DNA of 64,000 nucleotides from Vespula vulgaris (Eukaryota > Arthropoda > Insecta > Hymenoptera > Vespidae): the NCBI RefSeq assembly GCF_905475345.1, contig NC_066593.1, forward strand, positions 807,001-871,000, read 5' to 3'. This document shows, piece by piece, positions 53,116-61,199 of this stretch. Position 1 is the first letter of the stretch; the number at the start of each line of letters is the position of its first letter. The notes beneath the pieces were generated by a model, which did not search any database, was not told where the DNA came from, and saw nothing but the letters and a program-made list of their open reading frames with translations. Both the position numbers and the translations under genes were made by a program.

Positions 53116-53269
53116 GGGTCTCTACATGCAGCAACCTCCACGCGGTGGGACCTGGGTCGGTAATACTTGCGATATGTGCAAATCTGTGTCTAAATTATAT
53201 CTAAAATCTATAACTGAATTGTATATATATAACTATATAACGCAAGTACTACCGGGCGAATGGCTGCAT
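53116..53269 (+). ncRNA. HDV-like self-cleaving ribozyme motif, copy 3
   Basis: P1 GGGTCTC (53116-53122) with GGGACCT, first pair G-U. P2 ATGCAGC with GCTGCAT (53263-53269) is perfect. P3 ACC/GGT encloses L3 TCCACGC, whose CC can pair with the GG after P1 (P1.1). P4 has one mismatch (GGTAATACTTGCG/CGCAAGTACTACC) and an AT-rich loop. J4/2 GGGCGAAT carries the presumed catalytic C at 53257. All expected core elements are present. Confidence 0.85.
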
Positions 53270-53657
53270 ATATCAATGTTTTTCCAAGATCTCTTCTCTG
53301 TCTAATTTTAATGAGACGTTAAATTAATTATATTTTAATTTATTAGTTACATTTCCACAGATAAGTAAATTAAATATATCAAAATGCTAAGTTAAATTTC
53401 TAACAGAACGCGCAGAAGACTTTTCTGTCTCACTTATATTCGCTGTCATTTCTATTTATTCTTATATACTCTTATTAATTATGTACTTTTGTGAACTATA
53501 TACACTATATACCTTTATAAATTATATACTTTTATGAATTATATAGTTTTGTGAGCTGTATTAATTATATCCTTTATAAATTATATACTTTTATTACTTA
53601 TACACTATTATTTATTGTATTAACTACTTTTATTAACATTTATCAATGATTAGTTTC

Positions 53658-53678
53658 GGGTGGGACCCTTGGGAGGGG
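53658..53678 (+). other. G-quadruplex-type motif, copy 2
   Basis: Same GGGTGGG...GGGAGGGG arrangement as at 52134, about 390 bases after ribozyme copy 3. Confidence 0.7.
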
Positions 53679-54164
53679 CCCTCGGGTGTGGGCCTTTTGG
53701 CGGGCTGCCATCATCTCGGCATCTTTTGCAACTATTTTTCTCTTTTTCTTTTCTTCTTCTGCTTTCTTTTAACTCTTATTCCTTTACTCTTCTTCTTTTA
53801 TTCTGTTTGGTTCAAGTTAGATCCTCGCAGGACTGATCATCGAAAAATGTATAATCGCAAAATTTAATTTTTACAGGGAATTTATTGAATATAAATGAAT
53901 ATAATATTGTAATTTAATATGTAATTTATTATGTAATTATTGAAATAATATTATTTATAATATTATTTATTAATTTCTTGAATATAATATTATTGTCATT
54001 TTGCATATAATTTTTTCGTATAATTATCTTCTTTGCTTTTACTCCTTTTCAGTTTCAGGTTAGATCATCGGGAGATCGATGATAGTGAAAAGTTAAATTT
54101 TGCAGGGAAGTTTTTGAATATAAATGTCTTTTTGAATATAATTGTCTTCTCTACTTTTATTCTT

Positions 54165-54566
54165 TTTCTGTTTCAGGTTACGTGATTGATGGATCGTTAT
54201 GGGATTTTTATACGGAAGTTAAAGGAACCTTCACTGCATATAATTTTATTATATGCAGGAAGGGTATGTCTCCTTGCTTCCGTACGCGAATAATAGGGAA
54301 AACACTCACGCGCGTGACGGCCGGCACGCGCGTGGGTGTTCGCGGACGCGATATTTAGTCCTACCGAGGACTACGTTTTGATTTCTGAAATCGAAATATA
54401 GACACGACCGGTCGTGTCTCGAGATGTCTGAAGCCGACGGTGTGGACGGTGGAGCGATCTGTAAGCGGGGTTTTATACATCTCCAGTTTGCTGAGAAGCC
54501 AGAAGCTCCCGAAGCGGAAAGGCATCTCGGTTCGCGGATTTTAGAGTAAAGTCCCCGTTAGCCCGT
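54165..54566 (+). repeat. Type-2 module, copy 2 (leader to ribozyme copy 4)
   Basis: Second copy of the hairpin-rich module. The long hairpin is at 54301-54340, the 18-bp palindrome at 54401-54418, and the TGCATATAA(T)/TTATATGCA hairpin near 54235-54257. It is preceded by another diverged TTTCAGGTTAGATCATCG block near 54050. Confidence 0.9.
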
Positions 54567-54672
54567 GGGTCCCCAGATGCAGCTACCTCCTCGTGGTGGG
54601 ACCTGGGTCGGAAGTACTTGTGATACATCGGAAACTCTTAAACTGCAAGTATTACCGAGCAAATGGCTGCGT
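54567..54672 (+). ncRNA. HDV-like self-cleaving ribozyme motif, copy 4 (compact P4)
   Basis: P1 GGGTCCC (54567-54573) with GGGACCT. P2 ATGCAGC with GCTGCGT (54666-54672), one T-G wobble. P3 ACC/GGT around L3 TCCTCGT. P4 GGAAGTACTTGT with GCAAGTATTACC keeps pairing through two wobbles and one mismatch. J4/2 reads GAGCAAAT, with the presumed catalytic C at 54660 kept but the following G changed to A. The whole motif is only 106 nt. Confidence 0.85.
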
Positions 54673-54841
54673 TCTTCAAGATTTTTCCAAGATCTTCTCT
54701 ATCAAATTCCAACTAAGTTTCGAAATACGTGCAATTTACGTTCATTCGTACATCTTTCATATATTCTGCAATAATACACTCTTTCATTTTTATTTATTCA
54801 AAAATATAATTTTATAATATTTAATTATTATTCTTTCTGTC

Positions 54842-54862
54842 GGGTGGGTCCCTTGGGATGGG
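54842..54862 (+). other. G-quadruplex-type motif, copy 3
   Basis: GGGTGGG, six-base loop, GGG, AT, GGG. Sequence differs from copies 1, 2 and 4 in loops but keeps four G-runs. Confidence 0.7.
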
Positions 54863-54879
54863 CCCTTGGGCGTGGGCTT

Positions 54880-55218
54880 CTGTGCGGGTCTCCTTCTTTC
54901 AGTACCGAATAATCGAGCTGGATTTTCGTACTCTGGTTTTGCTCTCTGGGTCTATCTTTTCTTTTCTTTTCTTCTCTTTTCTTTTCCATGTCCATCTTTT
55001 CTTTCCAATTTCATCTTTTTCAGACGTGCGTCTGTTCCATTGCATCTTACGGATGTTCTTTTCTTTCTTTTCTTTTCTGCTTCATTCTTCTCAGGTGTGC
55101 GCACATTCTTGCTTTCTTCTCTTCTCATTTCCTTCTTCTTTTCTTCTCTTTCTCTTCTTCTATTCTTCTCTTTTTCTTCATCTTTTCCTCTTCTTCGCGA
55201 ATCTCGATATATCCGCGC
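54880..55218 (+). repeat. Y-rich segment with STTTCAGTACCGA block
   Basis: Begins CTTCTGTGCGGGTCTC and CTTTCAGTACCGAA, then a long TTTTCTTTTC-type pyrimidine tract. The same order recurs at about 57800-58090. The open frames here (Phe/Ser/Leu-rich on +, Lys/Glu/Arg-rich on -) are composition artefacts. Confidence 0.75.
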
Positions 55219-55468
55219 CGAATACGGGTAGGATAGGAAGAACACTCGCGAGTGCGTCGGCGGGCACAGACGTGGTGTTCTCGGGCGCGAATAAAAGTCC
55301 TACGGTAATGGACTTCGTTTGATTGCTAACCCGAATAATGACCGGTCGTGTGTCGGTTCGTGTGCTGCCGAGTAGCATGGTTTGCTATCCGTAAGCGTGG
55401 ACTGACCCTCCTCCAGTTAGCTGCCTGCATTCTTGGTTGGTGCGTGGACGCCGCGAACGCGAATTTAC
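55219..55468 (+). repeat. Type-3 module, copy 1
   Basis: About 250 bp, nearly identical to 58134-58384: CGAATACGGGTAGGATAG, a GAACACTCGCGAGTGCGTC/GTGTTC stem region, GTCCTACGGTAATGGACTTC hairpin, GACCGGTCGTGTGTCGG, TAAGCGTGGACTGACCCTCC and CGCGAACGCGAATTTACAG. It leads directly into a type-1 module. Confidence 0.9.
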
Positions 55469-55606
55469 AGTAGAGTCACCGATATTATAACACTCCCGGG
55501 AGTGTCGGGCGCGATTAAGTCCTACCGAGGACTTCGTTTTGTAGAACATCGATTATTTGAACACGCCGGTCACGCGAATTTTAGAGTAGAGTCCCCGTTA
55601 GCCCGT
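55469..55606 (+). repeat. Type-1 module, leader to ribozyme copy 5
   Basis: Copy of the module at 46849-46985, with a perfect ACACTCCCGGGAGTGT hairpin and AGTCCTACCGAGGACT. It ends at the predicted cleavage site. Confidence 0.9.
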
Positions 55607-55789
55607 GGGTCCTCAGATGCAGCTACCTCCACGCGGTAGGACCTGGGTCGGTAGTACTTGCGATATATGGAAATCTGCGTCTGAATTATATCTAAAATCT
55701 ATAACTAAATTATATATATTATCTAAAATCTATAACTAAATTGTATATATAACTATATAGCGCAAGTATTACCGGGCGAATGGCTGCAT
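55607..55789 (+). ncRNA. HDV-like self-cleaving ribozyme motif, copy 5 (compensated P1)
   Basis: P1 is GGGTCCT (55607-55613) with AGGACCT (55638-55644): relative to the other copies, the seventh pair has changed from C-G to T-A on both strands, and the first pair stays G-U. P2 ATGCAGC with GCTGCAT (55783-55789) is perfect. P3 ACC/GGT, L3 TCCACGC, P1.1 CC/GG. P4 GGTAGTACTTGCG with CGCAAGTATTACC (one G-U) and an AT-rich loop. Presumed catalytic C at 55777. This is the best evidence that the fold is selected. Confidence 0.9.
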
Positions 55790-56083
55790 ATTTCAATGTT
55801 TTTCCAAAGTCTCTTTTCCGTCTAATTTCAATTAGACGCTAAATTAATTACATTTCAAATTGATAGTTATATTTCGACAGATAGATAAATTGAATACATC
55901 AAAATTCTATGTTAATTTTCTAAGAGAACGCACAGAAACTCTTCTGTCGCTCTTATATTCTCTTTCTTTCCTATTTATTCTTATTTACTTTTATTAATTA
56001 CATACTTTCATTAATAATATTCATTATATCCTGTTATTCATTATATTAATTACTTTTATTAATTTTTATTAATGGTTAGTCTC

Positions 56084-56104
56084 GGGTGGGACCCTTGGGA
56101 GGGG
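56084..56104 (+). other. G-quadruplex-type motif, copy 4
   Basis: Identical G-run layout to copies 1 and 2, about 295 bases after ribozyme copy 5. The 51840-52170 and 55790-56120 intervals are also closely similar, so the ribozyme-to-G4 block duplicated as one piece. Confidence 0.7.
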
Positions 56105-56630
56105 CCCTCGGGTGTGGGCCTTTGAGCGGGCTGCCTTCTCGGCATCTTTTAGTGCTCTTTTTCTCTTTTTTGTTTCTTGTTCTCTTTAATTTTTTCTTTT
56201 TCTTCTTCTCTTCTCTTCTCTTCTCATCTCATTTCTTTTCTTCTCTTCTTCTTTAACTATTTTTCTGTTTCAGGCTAAATGATCGAAAGATGAATCATCG
56301 AGCGCCGATCATCGTGAAGTTTATTTATTGAATTATTATATATTTCTATTAATTATATACATTTATACTAACTATAAATATTTATTAATCCTATATATTT
56401 TTATTAATTATATGCATTTATATTGATTTATATATTTCTATTAATTACATATATTTCTATTTGTTACATTATTCTTTTCTCCTTTTCCTCTTTTTCTGTT
56501 TCAGCTTAGATCATCGAGGGATCTATCATGGTAAAATTATTTTCTTAGAGGGAGGTTATTGAATATAAATGGCTATTTGCATATAATTTTGCATGTAATT
56601 TTTACATGTGTATCTTGTCTTCTTTTATTC

Positions 56631-57040
56631 TTTTTCTGTTTCAGATTAGGTGATCGGGGGATGATGGATCATCGTGGGGTTATTACACGGAAGTTAAAGG
56701 AACCTTCACTGCATATAATTTTATTATATGCAGGAAGGGTATGTCTCCTTGCTTCCGTACGCGAGTGATAGGGAAAACACTCACGCGCGTGACGGCCGGC
56801 ACGCGCGTGGGTGTTCGCGAACGCGAGATTAAGTCCTACCGAGGACTACGTTTTGATTTTTGAAATCGAAATAGACACGACCGGTCGTGTCTCGAGATGT
56901 CTGAAGCCGACGGTGTGGACGGTGGAGCTTTCTGTAAGCGAGGTTTTATACATCTCCAGTTTGCTGAGAAGCCCGAAGCTCCCGAAGCGGAAAGGCATCT
57001 CGGATCGCGGATTTTAGAGTAGAATCCGCGTTAGTCCGTG
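56631..57040 (+). repeat. Type-2 module, copy 3, ending in a decayed ribozyme
   Basis: Third copy of the hairpin-rich module, with the CTGCATATAAT/ATTATATGCAG hairpin at 56709-56733, the long hairpin at 56776-56815 and the palindrome at 56874-56891. It ends ATTTTAGAGTAGAATCCGCG, then GTTAGTCCGTG, and runs into a decayed ribozyme. Confidence 0.9.
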
Positions 57041-57080
57041 TATTTCCACGTGCCGCAGGACCATCGGCCAAGGACCATGG
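57041..57080 (+). pseudogene. Decayed eighth ribozyme copy
   Basis: After GTTAGTCCGTG, where intact copies continue GGTC..., this copy reads TATTTCCACGTGCCGCAGGA and then CCATCGGCC. P1 and P2 cannot form, and no P4 3' arm or GGGCGAATGG strand follows. It is recognisable only from its position after the type-2 module. Confidence 0.5.
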
Positions 57081-57544
57081 AGGGATTTAGATTTTTATAC
57101 GGGTGTTTAAAGAATCTTTCTACCTCAGGCGTAGAAGGATTTCTTTTCTCCCGTTCGGGCAAGATAGAAGGACACTCGCTTATGTCGGCTGGCATAGGCG
57201 TTGGTGTTCTCGGGCGCGATTAAGTCCTAAATTGGCTCTAACGTATTCAACATACTCGCGTGAGTGTTTCCGGAATGCTCGCGTAAGTATCGTGACTGCG
57301 GTAGATTCAATTTTGGGTTCCGGCGTTTGTCGCGAAAGCACGATCGGTCGTGCTCAAGTGGTGATCGAAGCTTCCGATGTTGGATAGTTGAGCTATGCGT
57401 AAGTCGGTTCCCAAATGCGGAGACGCATGGGGCTGCAATTTTAGCGTTTGGAGGCTTGAATTCGTCGGGAGTGGAGGTCGCCCCGTTGCTTTGCTTTCTT
57501 GATAATAGTAGAAGTAGTAAAGAGTAGAGTCACCGTTAGTCCGT
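57060..57544 (+). repeat. Diverged module leading to ribozyme copy 6
   Basis: Shares only the theme of the type-2/3 modules: ACACTCGCTTATGTCGG... GGTGTTCTCGGGCGCGATTA, AAGTCCTA, and a later AAGAGTAGAGTCACCGTTAGTCCGTG leader. An inner CACTCGCGTGAGTGTT hairpin-like block appears near 57252-57270. The sequence is otherwise distinct from the other modules. Confidence 0.6.
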
Positions 57545-57650
57545 GGGTCTCCAGATGCAGCAACCTCCACGCGGTGGGACCTGGGTCGGAAGTACTTGTG
57601 TTATTTCAAAATCTCATGGTGTGCAAGTATTACCGAGCGAATGGCTGCGT
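57545..57650 (+). ncRNA. HDV-like self-cleaving ribozyme motif, copy 6 (compact P4)
   Basis: P1 GGGTCTC (57545-57551) with GGGACCT using one internal wobble. P2 ATGCAGC with GCTGCGT (57644-57650), one wobble. P3 ACC/GGT around L3 TCCACGC, P1.1 available. P4 GGAAGTACTTGTG pairs with GTGCAAGTATTACC with wobbles and one mismatch. J4/2 GAGCGAAT, presumed catalytic C at 57638. Length 106 nt, like copy 4. Confidence 0.87.
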
Positions 57651-57767
57651 ATTTTAAGACTTTTCCAAAATCCTTTCTCATTAATTCCAATACAACTCTT
57701 CTAATTTCTGCACAACTATTCAATAATTGAAATAATCATTCGAAATTAATTATTATGGTTTTGTATC

Positions 57768-57788
57768 GGGTGGGTCCCATGGGTGGGG
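57768..57788 (+). other. G-quadruplex-type motif, copy 5
   Basis: GGGTGGG, six-base loop, GGGTGGGG. The third loop base differs from the other copies, but four G-runs are kept. Confidence 0.7.
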
Positions 57789-57799
57789 CCCTTGGGCGT

Positions 57800-58130
57800 G
57801 GGCTTCTGTGCGGGTCTCTTTCTTTCAGTACCGAAAAATCCAGCTCGACGATTTCCGTACTCTGACTTCGGTCGAATTCATGTTCTCTTTTCTTTTCTTT
57901 TCTATGTCCATCTTTCCATTTCAATTTCATCGTTTTCACACATGCATGTGTTTCATTATACCTTCCGGATATCCTTTCTTTCTTTTCTTCGCAGCTGTAT
58001 CGTTTTTACGTGCGCGCATGTTCCGGCTTTCTTTTCTTCTCTTTCTCATCTTCTCCTTTTTCTCGCTGGTTTCGATATATCGGTAGGGAACCGATATCTT
58101 GGTATGGTTTGATTCATACTCCATTGTTAA
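57800..58130 (+). repeat. Y-rich segment, second copy
   Basis: Matches 54880-55218: CTTCTGTGCGGGTCTC, CTTTCAGTACCGAAA, then TTTTCTTTTC pyrimidine tracts. Long frames in it are low-complexity artefacts. Confidence 0.75.
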
Positions 58131-58133
58131 ACG

Positions 58134-58524
58134 CGAATACGGGTAGGATAGAAAGAACACTCACGCCTGTGTCGGCGGGCACAGACGTGGTGTTCTCGGG
58201 CGCGAATAAAAGTCCTACGGTAATGGACTTCGTTTGATTGCTAAAACGAATAAATGACCGGTCGTGTGTCGGTTCGTGTGCTGCCGAGTAGCATGGTTTG
58301 CTATCCGTAAGCGTGGACTGACCCTCCTCCAGTTAGCTGCCTGCATTCTCGGTTAGTGCATGGACGCCGCGAACGCGAATTTACAGTAGAGTCACCGATA
58401 TTATAACACTCCCGGGAGTGTCGGGCGCGATTGAAAGTCCTACCGGGGACTTCGTTTTATAGAACGTCGATTATTTGATCACGTCGGTCACGCGAATTTT
58501 AAAGTAGAGTCCTCGTTAGCTCGT
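58134..58524 (+). repeat. Type-3 plus type-1 modules, leader to ribozyme copy 7
   Basis: 58134-58384 copies the type-3 module at 55219, and 58385-58524 copies the type-1 module at 55469. The type-3/type-1/ribozyme order is identical in both places, showing block duplication. Confidence 0.9.
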
Positions 58525-58631
58525 GGGTCCCCAGATGCAGCAACCTCCACGCGGTGGGACCTGGGTCGGTACTACTTGCATTTATATCGAAATCTTTTGT
58601 GATGCAAGTTCTACCGGGCGAATGGCTGCTT
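58525..58631 (+). ncRNA. HDV-like self-cleaving ribozyme motif, copy 7
   Basis: P1 GGGTCCC (58525-58531) with GGGACCT. P3 ACC/GGT around L3 TCCACGC. P4 outer part GGTA...ACTTGCA pairs with TGCAAG...TACC, with the inner end changed from a G/C pair to A/T on both arms compared with copies 2-3, and two mismatches in the middle. P2 ATGCAGC with GCTGCTT keeps the core pairs with one T-T mismatch. Presumed catalytic C at 58619. It is the last copy and marks the right edge of the locus. Confidence 0.83.
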
Positions 58632-60007
58632 ATTTGAGTACGTTTCCAACATATTTTCTTTTTAATCAGTTTTAAACATATTGTTATTAAATTTCATATT
58701 GCTAATCATATTTGAATAGATAGTTAACTTGTAAAGTATTATAGATCGATGTACTCTTAGAGAAACGTACTGAAAAATTGTAATATGTTTATTAGAGAAA
58801 TAATGACTAGTTTATACGACCATTAACAAATATATTTCCAGTAATTTATCTTGGAAATAAATTTATCTTTCGGAGAGATATGATCTCTATATCTTTCCAT
58901 CTTGGTTTTCTTCGGTATATTACTATTTTTACTAAATAAAAAAATTTCTGTCATACAAACTCGATTGTCAGACAAGCTTATACATCGATACGATAGGCGC
59001 ATGATGGGGATAGTGTTTCTTTGAGCGCAATGCTTGTAGTTTATATTTCGTCCGTACCTGTCGCTGAAGTCACAAACTTTTCGATCGAAAGATAGTGAAC
59101 AGTATTAATAAACTTTGGAAGATCTCGATCGATAATACTTTCAATTATTTAATCCTATATTATTATCATTAGCAATCATGCGAGTGATATTTTTAATATA
59201 AAATTTGTTGTTATAGAAATATCTATTTTAGAGGATCATTTTCTTTTTTTTCATGCGACGCCATCTTGATTTCGAATTGATCGATTTGAACTTATTCCTC
59301 TGATTTATTTTATTCCTATTAATTTTATTTTTTGTATCTTTTTTTTTATTATTATCATTATTATACTTTGTTTATTATAGACTTGTATACGGAGCAATGC
59401 TGAATAAGCAGAATTTCTTTTTTTTAAGTCATTGTTCCCGCTATGAATGTACAGCGCCATCTTCTGTTATAATATCCTCATTGCTTTGAATGCACGACGA
59501 CGAGTGGTGTCGTATGCAGGAACTCTTCTGCTTGTGTGGACAAGTGTTCTTATAGTTGTGTTTGTCGCACTTTGTTATATACTACTTGCAGGTATTCCAA
59601 TAAAGAAGCATCCGTGATGGTGCCGGTAGTTTGGTTCTTAGGTCAATACGGAAGATGCGGCTTACACGTTGCAATGCTTTTGTTATCCGTTGCTTATGTT
59701 ATGTAAAACAACGAGGATAATGTAAGAAAGAGATCTCTCGTATTAATATTAAATTCTAACAAATTTACGTCGATCCATTCAATGTTGAATTTTTTAATCT
59801 TATCATTTATGCCTTTCTATAATTATCAAAGGATTTAGAATTCTATTGCGCTCTTATTTTATATCTGTTTTAATTTTTTTTTTTTTTCACATGTAGTTTA
59901 TCATTTCTATTTCTGTTTTGAACAAGCAGATAAAACGGAATAAATGTGCTTAATCTGGTTTATTAAAAAGTTCCAAGAGACGGTGAGATATTTGAGAGAT
60001 TGTGAAT
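58632..60007. other. Spacer and probable 5'UTR of the next gene
   Basis: AT-rich to about 59380. A donor-like TTGCAG|GTATTC at about 59590 and an acceptor-like CACATGTAG near 59896 suggest that leader exons of the downstream gene lie in 59400-60007. A 28-codon frame begins at about 59617 (MVPVVWFLGQYGRCGLHVAM...), hydrophobic, and could be an upstream ORF if that stretch is transcribed. Neither is proven. Confidence 0.4.
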
Positions 60008-61143
60008 ATGGCAGAGAGCGGAACAGAGTCAAAGACTATTGATAATCAAATGAACAAGGGTCAAATGGACGTCAGTGAATGTCTTGGCAATTGGCTTATT
60101 TATTTGCAGGTATATATATTTAATAAAGAATGTAGTTATAAATCTTTATATCGGAATATTTAAGCTTTCTTTTTCTCAACAGACTCTTAATGGTCTTTGT
60201 ACGGCTGGTACCAAATTGGCACAATCTCTTCAAGCACTTTTATCCGTACATGATACTGTTGCTCAGTATCGTTTGTCCGGGCAATGTCTGGCTGGTTGGG
60301 AAGAATTATCAAGAGCTACAAATGTTGCCAGTAATACGGTTAAGAATCATGTGATCGCTGCCTTAAAGGATCACGAAGCTAGAAATAACGAAGGAGATAA
60401 ACATGTTAGTAAAAATTAAAATACAATTTAAGTATAAAAACAAAATGCATCATTCATCGACTATTCTTTTAGGATATTCTCAGAGACAATTTGTTAACAT
60501 TTATTAATTTACAATACCAATTTTGTGTGGCCTGTTGCGAATGCCTTGGTAAGAGAATAACGATTATTCTTTATCGTGGATTTCTTATATACGTACTAAC
60601 ATTAAATCAACGCGTAGGTGGGATGGCCGAATGTTCCTGCTCTCAGAGCGGTAGTGCTGATTGCGATATTGCTGCGCTTCAACAATGTTTCGAAAGGTTA
60701 TATAGATCTCCAATTTCATCTTCCACGACGCAGCAACCGGTGCAAAATTGTCACAGATCACCTTTACCGTATCCATTGTTTCCTCTGCAGGTATATAACA
60801 TTAATTGTATGAAATTGTAATATATATTAACAAGTATATTGATTAATAGGTTCAGAGGAGGTGGTCTGAGACTGCTGCAGCAGACATGTCCGGAGAATCT
60901 TCCGAAAATACTATGAGAAGATGGTCTATGCCATGGGATTGTCGTCATGTTACAGAATGGCCGCGACAGGAAGTTAGATCGAGACTTAAAGTACCCCATC
61001 AAGATCGTAGTAGATCTACCACACCCGATTCCGTTTGGAAAGCCTCTGCGATGGCTAGTCAAGATGGTCTTCGCGAAGCTATTCAACTTCTTTCTTGTAA
61101 ACCAGGTAGAAATAAATTTTAGCAAGGACAATAAGTACCTAAT

Positions 61144-61199
<56 letters not shown>

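Noticed and set aside
54858..55322. 154-residue plus-strand frame rich in Phe, Ser and Leu
   Set aside because: Translation of a pyrimidine tract inside a repeat unit; the homologous unit at 57783-58112 does not conserve the frame.
46600..58650. Autonomous non-LTR or LTR retrotransposon
   Set aside because: No reverse transcriptase, endonuclease or gag-like frame on either strand; no long terminal repeats. Only the ribozyme resembles R2-type 5' ends.
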